Shown: positions 10,905-20,565, counted from the first letter of the stretch. The stretch: DNA of 64,000 bases from Flavivirga algicola (GCF_012910715.1 NZ_JABBHF010000005.1:124001-188000), one strand, 5' to 3'. Translations and numbers: made by a program. The notes: a model not told the origin generated them from the sequence alone.

Positions 10905-11513
10905 CTATAAATCTTCTAAAAGTAGTAGGTAAAGGTTTTTTGCACTACTACCATAACTTAGAAAATCTTTTTCATCGTTGGATTTAAAATGCTTTATGGT
11001 TGTAATATTAGTCGGGATTTTTTGCCTGTTTTTAGATTTTATACCGCGCAAGCCTTCTCCAATATTTTCAACAATCTGACTTGTTGTAGCAAATACAATA
11101 AAGTTTACAGGTAATTCAGGAAGTTTTTTTTCAAAAATTTGCTTTGAGGAGATAAGTAATGATCCGTCGTTAGCAATAAGATTTTCACAAGTTGTTAGCA
11201 AAAAAGTTGACTCACTTATATTGTTCGTGTCTTTAAGATTAGAGTTTTTAAATTTGTTTTTTAAATTGTCGTCAAGTAATAAGACCTTTTTTTCTTTCCA
11301 ATTATTTTCCTCAAGAATATGATCTAAATTGAAAAATATCTCGTTTAAATTCTCACAATATAAGAACTTACCGCCATTAGCTTTGAAGTTTATAGTAAAC
11401 CTTTCATCTATTGGTAGTTTTATCTCAGGCATATATTTGCCTCTATCGTCAGATTTCAATTCTTCCCCTGAACGTTCAGACTTGGAACCAAAAATTTTTC
11501 TAAAAAGACTCAT
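10905..11513 (-). CDS. LUD-domain (LutC-like) protein
   Basis: The 202-residue protein resembles the LUD domain of lactate-utilisation proteins: LLTTCENLIANDGSLLIS and a central FIVFATTSQIVENIGEGL match its core. LutA and LutB partners are not present here, so a role in lactate oxidation is doubtful. The gene begins a new transcription unit after the ftsH terminator and runs directly into cdsA. The function in this setting is unknown. A basic N-terminal segment (MSLFRKIFGSKSERSG) may contact the membrane, but that is a guess. Confidence 0.7.
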   Translation of the reverse strand: MSLFRKIFGSKSERSGEELKSDDRGKYMPEIKLPIDERFTINFKANGGKFLYCENLNEIFFNLDHILEENNWKEKKVLLLDDNLKNKFKNSNLKDTNNISESTFLLTTCENLIANDGSLLISSKQIFEKKLPELPVNFIVFATTSQIVENIGEGLRGIKSKNRQKIPTNITTIKHFKSNDEKDFLSYGSSAKNLYLLLLEDL

Positions 11514-11554
11514 TTAAGTGGGTTGCTATTAACAGAATTCTTTATGAGGTTTAT

Positions 11555-11562
11555 CAAATATA
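11555..11562 (-). promoter_or_regulatory. Predicted -7 element for the LUD-cdsA-psd-ACBP unit
   Basis: On the minus strand the bases read TATATTTG (11562 to 11555), a perfect TAnnTTTG. The start codon at 11513 lies about 40 nt downstream. The -33 position falls inside the ftsH terminator. Confidence 0.55.
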
Positions 11563-11602
11563 AAAAATCTTAAATTAACCATACGATTAATTTAAGATTT
11601 TT
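11563..11602 (-). terminator. Strong bidirectional terminator after ftsH
   Basis: A perfect 16-bp stem, AAAAATCTTAAATTAA at 11563-11578 with TTAATTTAAGATTTTT at 11587-11602, encloses an 8-nt loop. T runs occur on both strands. It sits directly upstream of the next promoter's -7 box. Confidence 0.9.
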
Positions 11603-11636
11603 ACTAAAAAGCTTAACAAAATATGTGCTTATCGAG

Positions 11637-13577
11637 CTATTTGTCTAAGTTTTCGCGTACCTCCTTTTCAAAATCACGCTTCCCAAATATTTTTTCAAGA
11701 TTATCTTTGAAGATAACCTCTTTTTCGAGAAGAACTTCGGCAAGCTCGGTTAGTTTATCTTTATTGTCTTCAAGCAATTTGATAGCTCGTTGGTATTGTT
11801 CTTCGATAATATTTGAAATTTCTTTATCGATCAATTCTGCCGTTTGTTCACTATAAGGTTTGGTAAAGCCATATTCGCTTTGTCCAGAATCGTAGTAAGT
11901 TAAATTTCCAATTTTATCACTCAGACCATAAATGGTAACCATGGCTCTGGCTTGTTTTGTTACCTTTTCTAAATCACTAAGTGCCCCTGTAGATATTTTA
12001 TCGAAAATGACTTTCTCGGCAGCACGACCACCAAGCGCAGCACACATCTCATCTAACATTTGTTCTGGTCTAACAATTAGGCGTTCTTCAGGTAAATACC
12101 ATGCGGCACCTAATGAGCGACCACGAGGAACAATAGTTACTTTAACCAATGGAGCAGCATGTTCAAGCATCCAGCTTACCGTCGCGTGACCAGCTTCATG
12201 AAAGGCAACAGCTTTTTTCTCGCTTGGAGTTATTATTTTATTTTTCTTTTCTAATCCGCCAATAATTCTATCTACAGCATCAAGAAAATCTTGCTTGTCT
12301 ACAGCCTTCTTGCCATTTCTAGCGGCAATTAAGGCAGCTTCATTACAAACATTGGCTATATCTGCTCCTGAGAACCCTGGTGTTTGTTTTGAAAGGAAAT
12401 CGGTATCTAGGTCTTTGGCTTTTTTTAATGGTCTTAAATGTACCTCAAAAATTTCTTTACGCTCACGAACATCTGGAAGATCCACAAAAATTTGTCTATC
12501 AAAACGACCAGCACGCATTAATGCTTTATCTAAGATATCGGCTCTGTTGGTAGCTGCAATTACAATAACGTTAGTATTTGTACCAAAACCATCCATTTCT
12601 GTCAACAACTGATTCAATGTGTTTTCACGCTCATCATTACTTCCAGACATCGCATTTTTTCCTCTGGCACGCCCAATAGCATCTATTTCGTCTATAAAAA
12701 TTATAGATGGTGATTTTTCTTTGGCTTGTTTAAAAAGATCGCGAACACGAGATGCACCTACGCCAACAAACATTTCGACAAAATCTGAACCCGATAAAGA
12801 GAAGAAAGGAACTTTAGCTTCTCCAGCAACAGCTCTGGCCAACAAGGTTTTTCCTGTTCCAGGAGGTCCTACAAGTAAAGCGCCTTTTGGGATTTTACCT
12901 CCTAATGTTGTATATTTTTCTGGAAATTTAAGAAAGTCTACGATTTCCTGAACTTCTTCTTTAGCGCCTTCTAAACCAGCAACATCTTTAAACGTTGTTT
13001 TTACTTCTGTATTCTGGTCGAAGAGTTTCGCTTTGGATTTTCCAATATTAAAAATCTGCCCGCCAGCACCACCAGCACCACCACCAGACATACGGCGCAT
13101 GATAAAAATCCAAACCCCAATAAGCAAAATAAAAGGAAGTATGCCCATCAAAAGATTTCCCCAATCATTAGTTTCTGTATCAAATGTTACAACAGGTTTA
13201 ACGGTTAAATCTTTTGTTAGCTCGTTTAAACGATTCTCAAAATTTTGAAGATCACCAAACTCAAATTTATAGTTTGGTAACTTTGTTGAAGATGGAATAA
13301 GTGTTGTAGGCTTTGAATTTTTATGAACCTCTTTGGCTTCAGCGTCTTTAGTTAAGTAAACCCTGGCTACGCGTGTATTCTTTACAATATCAACTTTCTC
13401 AACATCTCCATCTTCTAAAAATCTAAAAAAGTCTGAAGGTGTCGTTTGATTACCATCTTGGTAGCTTCCATTACTAAATAATTGAAAACCTAAGAAAACA
13501 GCTATTAATATGCCATAAATCCAATATGGACTAAATTTTGGTTTTTTGTCTTTTGTATTTTTTTTGTCGTTTGCCAT
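11637..13577 (-). CDS. ftsH: ATP-dependent zinc metalloprotease FtsH
   Basis: This membrane-bound AAA+ protease degrades damaged or unassembled membrane proteins and short-lived regulators. Two helices (about 17-35 and 142-160) flank a periplasmic domain. The AAA module has Walker A GPPGTGKT (237-244), Walker [10 protein letters not shown] (292-300) and the second region of homology ATNRADILD ending in RAGRFDR. The zinc site HEAGH is at 460-464. A glycine-rich linker ([11 protein letters not shown]) follows the second helix. At 646 residues it is full length. It lies 8 bp after rsfS, so the two share a promoter. Confidence 0.97.
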   Translation of the reverse strand: MANDKKNTKDKKPKFSPYWIYGILIAVFLGFQLFSNGSYQDGNQTTPSDFFRFLEDGDVEKVDIVKNTRVARVYLTKDAEAKEVHKNSKPTTLIPSSTKLPNYKFEFGDLQNFENRLNELTKDLTVKPVVTFDTETNDWGNLLMGILPFILLIGVWIFIMRRMSGGGAGGAGGQIFNIGKSKAKLFDQNTEVKTTFKDVAGLEGAKEEVQEIVDFLKFPEKYTTLGGKIPKGALLVGPPGTGKTLLARAVAGEAKVPFFSLSGSDFVEMFVGVGASRVRDLFKQAKEKSPSIIFIDEIDAIGRARGKNAMSGSNDERENTLNQLLTEMDGFGTNTNVIVIAATNRADILDKALMRAGRFDRQIFVDLPDVRERKEIFEVHLRPLKKAKDLDTDFLSKQTPGFSGADIANVCNEAALIAARNGKKAVDKQDFLDAVDRIIGGLEKKNKIITPSEKKAVAFHEAGHATVSWMLEHAAPLVKVTIVPRGRSLGAAWYLPEERLIVRPEQMLDEMCAALGGRAAEKVIFDKISTGALSDLEKVTKQARAMVTIYGLSDKIGNLTYYDSGQSEYGFTKPYSEQTAELIDKEISNIIEEQYQRAIKLLEDNKDKLTELAEVLLEKEVIFKDNLEKIFGKRDFEKEVRENLDK

Positions 13578-13585
13578 CTGATTTT

Positions 13586-13957
13586 TTAGTAACTATTTTC
13601 TATAACTGTTGTTTTTGCGTCTCCCCAAAGACTTTCAATATCATAATACTCTCTAATATGTTTTTGAAACACATGTACTACAACATTGACATAGTCTATT
13701 AACACCCATTCGGCGTTATCTACGCCTTCGGTATGCCAAGGATTATCTTTAAGTTCTTTGCTTACTTTTTTTTGTATTGAATTAACTATAGCGTTTACCT
13801 GTGTGTTTGAAGTCCCCTCACAAATTATAAAGTAATCACAAACCGTATTTTCAATCTCTCTTAAATCTAGAATATTTATTTTATCACCTTTAACATCTTC
13901 AATGCCATTTATTATTACAGATATTAGTTGGTCTGTGCTTATATTTTCTTTCGCCAT
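13586..13957 (-). CDS. rsfS: Ribosomal silencing factor RsfS
   Basis: The protein binds ribosomal protein L14 and blocks subunit joining when nutrients run low. The 123 residues cover the whole family, with CDYFIICEG, HTEGVDNAEWVLIDY and HVFQKHIREYYDIESLW as the conserved blocks. It is first in the unit with ftsH, an order frequent in Bacteroidota. Confidence 0.94.
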   Translation of the reverse strand: MAKENISTDQLISVIINGIEDVKGDKINILDLREIENTVCDYFIICEGTSNTQVNAIVNSIQKKVSKELKDNPWHTEGVDNAEWVLIDYVNVVVHVFQKHIREYYDIESLWGDAKTTVIENSY

Positions 13958-13976
13958 TAAATTTATTTAATTTATG

Positions 13977-13984
13977 CAAAGTTA
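13977..13984 (-). promoter_or_regulatory. Predicted -7 element for rsfS-ftsH
   Basis: The minus strand reads TAACTTTG (13984 to 13977), which fits TAnnTTTG, about 20 nt before the rsfS start. The divergent birA begins at 14051. Confidence 0.5.
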
Positions 13985-14050
13985 TTATTTTTTTAGTTCT
14001 TTATACTTTAAAATAGTTATAAGATTTTATACTGTCACAATAACCTCATT

Positions 14051-14782
14051 ATGCTTATAGTCAAACTTAATGCCATCGATTCTACAAATAGCTATTTGAG
14101 AAAGCTTAGTGCCAAGGAAATTATACAAGATTATACGACAGTTATTGCAAAAGAACAAACACAAGGACGTGGTCAAATGGGAACAGTTTGGAGCTCTGAA
14201 GCATCTAAAAACCTTACATTTAGTGTGTTTAAGGAAATGTCCCAATTTCATTTGGAACACCCTTTTTATATTAGTATTGTTACTTCTTTAGCCTTATTAA
14301 AGACACTTCAATTTTTTTCAATTTCTCGATTAAGCGTAAAATGGCCAAACGACATTTTGTCAGAAGACAAGAAGATTTGTGGTATTTTAATTGAAAATGT
14401 CATAAAACAAAATAATATTAATGCCTCTATTATTGGTATTGGTTTAAATGTAAATCAAACCGAATTTAAAAATTTACCTAAAGCTTCATCTTTGAAAATT
14501 ATATCGGGAAAAGTTTTTGACTTAGATGAAATCGTTCATGCTATTCTAAAAAATTTAGAACACTATTTTCTTCTTTTGGAAAAAGGGCAATGTCATATTT
14601 TAAAAAATGAATACGAGAAATACTTGTTTAGAAAAAATAAACCTTCAACATTTAAAGATGTTGAAGGTTCTATTTTTTCTGGTTTTATAAAAGGAATTTC
14701 CCAATCTGGAAACCTACAAGTTTTGTTGGAAGATGATATTACAAAAGAGTTTGACTTAAAAACTATAGAGCTTTTATATTAA
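14051..14782 (+). CDS. birA: Biotin--[acetyl-CoA-carboxylase] ligase
   Basis: The enzyme activates biotin with ATP and attaches it to the carrier protein of acetyl-CoA carboxylase. Key motifs are DSTNSYLR (10-17), the adenylate loop QGRGQMGTVW (38-47) and KWPNDI (97-102) with CGILIEN (110-116), then GIGLNVNQ. The N-terminal DNA-binding domain of E. coli BirA is missing, so this is a group I ligase without repressor function. It converges on the next gene with a 4-bp overlap at the 3' ends. Confidence 0.94.
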   Translation: MLIVKLNAIDSTNSYLRKLSAKEIIQDYTTVIAKEQTQGRGQMGTVWSSEASKNLTFSVFKEMSQFHLEHPFYISIVTSLALLKTLQFFSISRLSVKWPNDILSEDKKICGILIENVIKQNNINASIIGIGLNVNQTEFKNLPKASSLKIISGKVFDLDEIVHAILKNLEHYFLLLEKGQCHILKNEYEKYLFRKNKPSTFKDVEGSIFSGFIKGISQSGNLQVLLEDDITKEFDLKTIELLY

Positions 14783-15174
14783 ATTGCATTTGGAATACTG
14801 GTAGCAAGGGTTTCAATAAACTTGCTAATAGGCCCTTTTATCATCATTGCCATCATGGGGTTAAAATCTCCAGTAAATTCTAATTGAACCTCGCTAGAGG
14901 TTTCATTAACCTCAACAATATTTCCAGTAAGCGAAAAATCTAATTTTCCTCCAGCAGCTCCTAAAACTATTTTATTTGGAGCGATGGCCTCTTTCTTTTT
15001 TAGAATAATTTCGGGCATACCCTTTAGAGCAAATAAGAATTTGTCATTTTCTAAAACTTCAAACTTACTAATATTTTCAGGCATTAAAGATTCAAAATTT
15101 TTAACATCAGATAAAAAATCAAATACCTCTTGAGGAGACTTGCTAACGTTAATTTTTGGAGATTCTAATTTCAT
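14779..15174 (-). CDS. SRPBCC-fold (START/polyketide cyclase-like) protein
   Basis: The 131-residue chain fits the ligand-cavity SRPBCC fold. It starts with the pattern SPQEVFDFLSDVKNFESLMPENI, ends with a long helix, and has MMAMMIKGPI before it. Such proteins bind hydrophobic ligands or act in ubiquinone-type or carbon-monoxide dehydrogenase accessory roles, but nothing points to a ligand here. It lies just downstream of pyrE (26 nt) on the same strand and is probably cotranscribed. Confidence 0.8.
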   Translation of the reverse strand: MKLESPKINVSKSPQEVFDFLSDVKNFESLMPENISKFEVLENDKFLFALKGMPEIILKKKEAIAPNKIVLGAAGGKLDFSLTGNIVEVNETSSEVQLEFTGDFNPMMAMMIKGPISKFIETLATSIPNAI

Positions 15175-15200
15175 GAATTTTTATTTTAGTAATGAGTATA

Positions 15201-15845
15201 TCAATTAGCGTTCCATTCTGAGGGGTTACTATTCCATTCAGATAATGTCTTTAATTCTTTTTCAGAAATATAATTGGTGTCTAAAGCTTGTTCCAGCAAA
15301 TTTTCGTAGTTGCTAAGCGTTAATAATTCTATATGCTCTTTACTAAAATTTTCTGAAGCCACATCAAAACCATAAGTAAAAATAGCAATCATACCCTTAA
15401 CATTTATATGCGCTTCCTTCAAGGCTTTTACGGCATTTAGGCTACTTTTTCCTGTGCTTATTAAGTCTTCAACAACTACAACATTTTGTCCGCCTTCAAT
15501 AAAGCCTTCTATTTGATTTTTTCTACCATGCCCTTTGGCGTCTGGTCTTACATAGATAAAAGGCAGCCCTAAATAATCTGCAACCAGCATACCTATACCG
15601 ATAGCTCCAGTTGCTACACCAGCAATAGCATCAGGTTTACCATATTGGCTTTCAATTTGTTTACCCATGGTTTCACTAATATAATTACGAATTAATGGAA
15701 ACGATAATACAATACGGTTGTCACAATAAATTGGAGATTTCCATCCTGAAGCCCAGGTAAATGGATCATTTGGACTAAGCTTTATTGCGTTGACTTGCAA
15801 TAATACTTCAGCTGTTTTTTTTGCGGTCTCTTTATTAAAAATCAT
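15201..15845 (-). CDS. pyrE: Orotate phosphoribosyltransferase
   Basis: The enzyme transfers phosphoribosyl from PRPP to orotate to give OMP in pyrimidine synthesis. I start it at 15845 (MIFNKETAKKTAEVLL), the usual family start, giving 214 residues. The open frame extends 36 codons further upstream, but that part is not family-like and crosses the -7 box at 15851-15858. The PRPP loop is VVVVEDLISTGKSS, and GVATGAIGIG precedes it. The SRPBCC gene follows at 26 nt. Confidence 0.94.
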   Translation of the reverse strand: MIFNKETAKKTAEVLLQVNAIKLSPNDPFTWASGWKSPIYCDNRIVLSFPLIRNYISETMGKQIESQYGKPDAIAGVATGAIGIGMLVADYLGLPFIYVRPDAKGHGRKNQIEGFIEGGQNVVVVEDLISTGKSSLNAVKALKEAHINVKGMIAIFTYGFDVASENFSKEHIELLTLSNYENLLEQALDTNYISEKELKTLSEWNSNPSEWNAN

Positions 15846-15850
15846 GGAAG

Positions 15851-15858
15851 CAAAATTA
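15851..15858 (-). promoter_or_regulatory. Predicted -7 element for pyrE, very close to the start codon
   Basis: The minus strand reads TAATTTTG (15858 to 15851). Only five bases separate it from the ATG at 15845, so the transcript would be leaderless or nearly so. It also supports the shorter start. Confidence 0.4.
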
Positions 15859-15976
15859 CATATAAATTTAGTTTTACCTAAGGGTTGCTTTACGAATAAA
15901 AATATTTTTTTCAACAATGAGTAGATTGTTACTAAAAATGATATTTTTACCATCTAGTAATTGTTAGTTGTAAAGT

Positions 15977-16558
15977 ATGTATAAAGTTTTTGTTGGGGAT
16001 AAACCCATTATATTGACAACTAAGGTTGAGCAAGAAATCAACTTTAAAAATTATTTGCTAGATACCGTAAATATTGGAAAAGTTATAAAAGAACTTAATA
16101 CAACTTCATTAAAAGAGGTGCGTCTTATTCATAAAAAAGAAGATAAACTTCTGAAAAAATTCTTAAAAAAACTGCCCAACGTTATAGCTGGTGGTGGTAA
16201 GGTATATAATGACAATAACGATATTTTATTTATATACAGAAATGATAAATGGGACTTACCTAAAGGGAAGGTAGAAGGTAATGAGACTATAGAAAAAACG
16301 GCAATTCGTGAAGTATCTGAAGAAACTGGAGTTGGTGGACTAGAAATAATAAAGCCTTTAGAAACTACTTATCATATTTTTAAACGTAATGGACGTCATA
16401 AAATAAAAATCACGTATTGGTTTGAAATGAAAACAGGCTTCAAAGGTGATTTATACGCCCAAGAGGAAGAGGGTATAACCAAAGTAGAATGGTTAAACGA
16501 AAATCAAGCTAAAACGGCCCTGGGAAATTCTTATGCCAATATTAAACTGTTAGTCTAA
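15977..16558 (+). CDS. Nudix hydrolase
   Basis: The 193-residue protein has a complete Nudix box at about 97-119: Gly97, Glu103, then REVSEETGV (111-119). This loop binds metal and cleaves a nucleoside diphosphate linked to another group. The substrate cannot be told from the sequence. An N-terminal extension of about 70 residues, with NFKNYLLDTVNIGKVIKEL, is outside the core and is shared with related Bacteroidota proteins as far as I recall. The gene is divergent from pyrE, which raises a link to nucleotide metabolism, but that is inference. Confidence 0.9.
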   Translation: MYKVFVGDKPIILTTKVEQEINFKNYLLDTVNIGKVIKELNTTSLKEVRLIHKKEDKLLKKFLKKLPNVIAGGGKVYNDNNDILFIYRNDKWDLPKGKVEGNETIEKTAIREVSEETGVGGLEIIKPLETTYHIFKRNGRHKIKITYWFEMKTGFKGDLYAQEEEGITKVEWLNENQAKTALGNSYANIKLLV

Positions 16559-16564
16559 CTAATT

Positions 16565-18304
16565 TTATTTAATCCTGTATATAGGGTATTGCATATGGGC
16601 TGTTTCATAATATCTACTTTGTTTGTGTATCCAGTCCAATTGAGCGTACCAATTATTATTAAATGCGGGTAAGTCTTTTTTACGATGCTCAAATGCTTCT
16701 TTTAGTTCAGGGTTATTGTTTAGCAACTCTAAAGCTTTGTCTTCCCAAACATAAGGAGAGAAGCCTTCTTTTTGTTGTAAAATGGTGTCGAAGAAATTCC
16801 AGTTAAAAAAAGAATCTGGAGCTTGTGGTTCTAAAGTTTCCAATAAATACCTAAAAGCATATTGATTTGTATATATAATATAGTCCCCTTTTATAAATCT
16901 AATTTCTTTTTCAGTTTTGATAACCTTGGTGTTATAGTGTTGATAGTGTCCTTCGTAAGGCGTTTTTCGAGTGTCGAAATTGCTGATTTTATAGGACTCT
17001 ACCTTGATTATTGAATCTTTTATTAATGGGGTCATCTCCACTTGATTTAATTTTAAAAGTTCAATGATACGATACCTGCTTTTAGGAATTATATAAGCAC
17101 TGGGAACTTTAATCTTTACTTTAGCCTTATAATAATTTTGATACGTTACCTTTTTTGTAAAAGGCTTGTTTCTATCGTATTTCAAACGTTTAGCTCCAGT
17201 TATTTTACTTGCAATCTGCTCCCCTTCAAAACCTTTAAAATTTAAAATGGTGCTTTTTGTTGTATCAATTTTCCAGTCAAGTGGATAGGTTTCAGTGTAA
17301 GTATGAACATTTTTTATAGCATGTATTCGTTTTTGTTTGATAGCTATATGATCTTCCTCCATAATTTCAATCATACTTTTCATAAGCTCGTAAGTACCTT
17401 CAACACGTTGCTTGTATGGTTTTAGCATATGAGTTTCTACCATCAGACCAAGTGTATTGAACAAAGAAGTGTAACCTGTTGAATACCTTGGGGAATCCAT
17501 AAATTGTGAGAATCCTTTCTCGGGAACTTCATTAAATACATTTACGTAAGGCGTAATGTCCCAATCTTTTAAAGTCAGTTTCTCTTCTAATTTTGGCATC
17601 ATATTATTATGGATGTATTCACCTAAATCACTACCAAGCTTATTGTGTTGTGTGAATAAATGGGTAAGGGTATATTGATAATCGGCACCATTACTTACAT
17701 GATTATCGATAAAAACGTCTGGTTTTGCCAAATGAAAGATCTGGGTAAATGCCTTTGCGTTTTTTGTATCGCACTTTATGAAATCACGATTTAAATCGTA
17801 GTTTCTTGCATTGCCTCTAAACCCATAGTCTTTTGGGCCATTTTGGTTAGTACGCGTGGTAGAATTTCGATTAAGGCTCCCGCCAATATTATAAATGGGG
17901 ATGGTGACTAAAACTGTTTCTTTAGGCATTTTAATTTTACCTTGGACCAAATCCCTAAAAAGTATCATGGTTGCATCAATACCATCACTTTCTCCTGGAT
18001 GAATACCATTGTTTATTAGCAATACACCTTTGTTATTTTCATGAATTTTAGAAAAATCAAATTCACTATCGGGATTTAGGGTAACTACATGCAAAGGATA
18101 ACCAGAATCTGTTTTTCCTATGTTTTGTATTGAGATTTCAGGATATACTTCTGCTAAATCTGTATAAAACTGTATGGTTTGTTCATATGTTGCGGTCTCT
18201 AATCCTTTTGATTTTTCATAATGGGTTTCAAAATCATATACTGTTTTTTGGTTAGAACTTGTGCAGGAAATGCATAGGATTACTAGTATAAGGATTAATC
18301 TCAT
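16565..18304 (-). CDS. M14-family zinc carboxypeptidase, exported
   Basis: The 579-residue protein starts with a hydrophobic signal ending in CISC (Cys14), so it may be a lipoprotein. The M14 zinc site is HPGE (His102, Glu105) with His202 in IDNHVSNG, and NARNYDLNRDF gives the substrate-binding arginine block. Such enzymes remove C-terminal amino acids or process murein peptides in the periplasm or at the cell surface. The C-terminal 250 residues form a separate region with no motif I recognise. It is convergent with the Nudix gene and alone on its strand. Confidence 0.88.
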   Translation of the reverse strand: MRLILILVILCISCTSSNQKTVYDFETHYEKSKGLETATYEQTIQFYTDLAEVYPEISIQNIGKTDSGYPLHVVTLNPDSEFDFSKIHENNKGVLLINNGIHPGESDGIDATMILFRDLVQGKIKMPKETVLVTIPIYNIGGSLNRNSTTRTNQNGPKDYGFRGNARNYDLNRDFIKCDTKNAKAFTQIFHLAKPDVFIDNHVSNGADYQYTLTHLFTQHNKLGSDLGEYIHNNMMPKLEEKLTLKDWDITPYVNVFNEVPEKGFSQFMDSPRYSTGYTSLFNTLGLMVETHMLKPYKQRVEGTYELMKSMIEIMEEDHIAIKQKRIHAIKNVHTYTETYPLDWKIDTTKSTILNFKGFEGEQIASKITGAKRLKYDRNKPFTKKVTYQNYYKAKVKIKVPSAYIIPKSRYRIIELLKLNQVEMTPLIKDSIIKVESYKISNFDTRKTPYEGHYQHYNTKVIKTEKEIRFIKGDYIIYTNQYAFRYLLETLEPQAPDSFFNWNFFDTILQQKEGFSPYVWEDKALELLNNNPELKEAFEHRKKDLPAFNNNWYAQLDWIHKQSRYYETAHMQYPIYRIK

Positions 18305-18469
18305 ATATTTATTGATATGGAATTGTTTTGCAATAAAATGCTTAAAAAAGCTTAAAAGTAGAAAAAAATAACTAACTTAGGTTTGTAAGTAATGTCTTAT
18401 GTAATTGCTGTAAGATAGTTTTTTTGAAGTTTTTTGTAATTTTATTAACCTCTCAAAAATAGTTTTATC

Positions 18470-18835
18470 ATGGAAACTTATAAATTGTCTTTCGGTATCA
18501 TTAATAAAATTGGTAAAAATATAGCCGAAGTTATTGTGAATGAAGGTATTGAGATGGATACGGTTAAGGTTAGTGAATACCATGATTTTTTGCTCAATAA
18601 CTTAGAGGCTCCATTTTTACTATTGGTGAACAGAAAACATTGTTATACCTATACTTTCGAGGCTCAAAAAATAATAGCCCGCTTAGAAGAAATAAAATCA
18701 ATAGCTGTGGTAGCGAATACTAGTGGAGGTGTACTGTCTACAAAAACGTTGATTAATGTTAACGGTAATGCGAATCTTAATATAGAATTATTTCGAGAAA
18801 GAGAAGAAGCTTTGGTATGGTTGAATAAAGAGTAA
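18470..18835 (+). CDS. Small protein of unknown function, possibly STAS-like
   Basis: The 121-residue soluble protein begins METYKLSFGIINKIGKN and has an alternating beta/alpha pattern, with LLLVNRKHCYTYTFEAQ and SIAVVANTSGG in the middle. This resembles the STAS/SpoIIAA-like proteins found beside metabolic genes in flavobacteria, but I see no diagnostic phosphorylation motif. It stands alone 117 nt before the SulP transporter. Confidence 0.6.
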   Translation: METYKLSFGIINKIGKNIAEVIVNEGIEMDTVKVSEYHDFLLNNLEAPFLLLVNRKHCYTYTFEAQKIIARLEEIKSIAVVANTSGGVLSTKTLINVNGNANLNIELFREREEALVWLNKE

Positions 18836-18902
18836 AAGTTTGATTTTTAAAGTGTTACTTAAACGTTTTAGTGTTGTTTCTCACCAAAACAAAGATTACT
18901 TG

Positions 18903-18932
18903 TTGTTTCTCTGTATTTTAAGTGTAAATTTG
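18903..18932 (+). promoter_or_regulatory. Bacteroidota promoter for the SulP transporter
   Basis: TTG at 18903-18905, a 19-nt spacer and TAAATTTG at 18925-18932 match the consensus, 20 nt before the ATG at 18952. Confidence 0.7.
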
Positions 18933-18951
18933 CAGCTTCAAAAAATAAACC

Positions 18952-20565
18952 ATGACAGAATTTATTAGAAAGCGTACGGCAAATGCCAAAAACGATATTT
19001 TAAGCGGAATAACAGTAGCATTAGCTTTAGTGCCAGAGGCTGTAGCTTTTGCTTTTGTTGCTGGTGTAGATCCTTTAGTAGGATTGTATGCTGCTTTTAT
19101 GATTGGTTTAATTACGGCTCTTTTTGGCGGTCGCCCAGGAATGATTAGTGGTGCGACTGGTGCCTTAGCTGTTGTCATGGTAAGTTTAGTTGCAGAAGGT
19201 AATGCCTTTGGAGCTGAAGGTGAAAACCTTGGGCTTTATTATTTGTTTGCTACTGTTATTTTAATGGGCTTTATACAAATGCTTGCGGGTGTTTTAAAAC
19301 TTGGAAAATTTGTTAGGTTGATTCCACATCCAGTTATGATGGGATTTGTAAACGGATTAGCTATTGTGATTTTTTTAGCACAATTAAAAATGTTTAGGGA
19401 TGTTAACGGCGATTGGTTTAGTGGGGCTCAAATGTGGACTATGCTAGGTCTTGTAGCCTTAACTATGGGAATTATGTTTGGTTTGCCTAAACTAACCAAA
19501 AAATTACCAGAAGCTTTGATTGCTATTTTAGTAGTTTCTGCCATTGCCATTTTGGGTGATTTTGATGTGGCTACAGTAGGAAGTTTTATTCGTGATGGAG
19601 GAGGTGAAGGCTTAAAAGGTGGGCTGCCTCAGTTTCAAACAGATATTTTTACTAAGGTGCCATTTAACTGGCAAACCTTAAGATTTATTGGACCATACGC
19701 GTTAATTTTGGCGGCGATTGGCTTAATTGAGTCGTTAATGACATTAAACCTTGTTGATGAACTAACAGATACTAGAGGAAACACCAATAGGGAATGTATG
19801 GCACAAGGCGGTGCTAATATTATTACTGGATTATTTGGAGGTATGGGTGGTTGTGCCATGATCGGACAATCACTTATTAATATTAAAGGAGGTGGTCGTG
19901 GCAGATTGTCTGGTATCGTCGCTGCATTAATGTTATTGTTTTTTATATTGTTTGCTTCTGGGCTTATTGAACAGGTTCCAATTGCTGCTCTAGTAGGTGT
20001 TATGTTTATGGTTGTAATAGGTACATTTGCCTGGAGTAGTTTTAGAATTTTAAATAAGATTCCAATAACCGATGTTATCGTTTTGGTAGCGGTATCTTCC
20101 CTGACTGTTATTTTTGATTTGGCTGTTGCCGTCATTGCTGGTGTTATTATAAGCGCTTTGGTTTTTTCTTGGGAAAATGCCAAGCGTATTAGAGCTAGAA
20201 AACGCATGCGTGAAGACGGTACTAAAGTATACGAAATCTGGGGGCCTTTATTTTTTGGATCTATTATAGCCTTTAATGAGAAATTTGATGTTAAAAACGA
20301 TCCGCAAGAAGTAGAAGTTGACTTTGTAGAATCGAGAGTAAGTGATCATTCTGCCATTGAAGCTATTTTCAATTTAGTAAATAAATATGAAGCCGAAGGA
20401 AAAACAATAAGGCTGAAACATTTAAGCGAAGATTGTAAAATCTTGTTGTATAAATCCAGTCCGAAATTTAGAGAAGTTATTATTGAAGACATAGACGACC
20501 CACGTTACCATTTAGCCGAAAACCCTGAGGCGTTTACCAAAGGGCTTTCGGAATATAAATTGTAA
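18952..20565 (+). CDS. SulP-family anion transporter
   Basis: This inner-membrane protein of 537 residues has about ten to twelve helices and a C-terminal STAS domain (from about residue 430). The start fits the family: ALALVPEAVAFAFVAGVDPLVGLYAAF, here in the form ALALVPEAVAFAF then VDPLVGLYAAF, followed by FGGRPGMISGATGA. SulP proteins move sulfate, bicarbonate or dicarboxylates, often with sodium. The substrate is not fixed by sequence; in marine bacteria bicarbonate uptake by BicA-like members is common. It has its own promoter. Confidence 0.92.
   Translation: MTEFIRKRTANAKNDILSGITVALALVPEAVAFAFVAGVDPLVGLYAAFMIGLITALFGGRPGMISGATGALAVVMVSLVAEGNAFGAEGENLGLYYLFATVILMGFIQMLAGVLKLGKFVRLIPHPVMMGFVNGLAIVIFLAQLKMFRDVNGDWFSGAQMWTMLGLVALTMGIMFGLPKLTKKLPEALIAILVVSAIAILGDFDVATVGSFIRDGGGEGLKGGLPQFQTDIFTKVPFNWQTLRFIGPYALILAAIGLIESLMTLNLVDELTDTRGNTNRECMAQGGANIITGLFGGMGGCAMIGQSLINIKGGGRGRLSGIVAALMLLFFILFASGLIEQVPIAALVGVMFMVVIGTFAWSSFRILNKIPITDVIVLVAVSSLTVIFDLAVAVIAGVIISALVFSWENAKRIRARKRMREDGTKVYEIWGPLFFGSIIAFNEKFDVKNDPQEVEVDFVESRVSDHSAIEAIFNLVNKYEAEGKTIRLKHLSEDCKILLYKSSPKFREVIIEDIDDPRYHLAENPEAFTKGLSEYKL

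Noticed and set aside
11637-13577. Several plus-strand open frames within ftsH
   Set aside because: They are reverse-strand shadows of a well-conserved gene.
15846-15953. N-terminal extension of pyrE by 36 codons
   Set aside because: It is hydrophobic and basic, absent from the family, and crosses the predicted -7 box.
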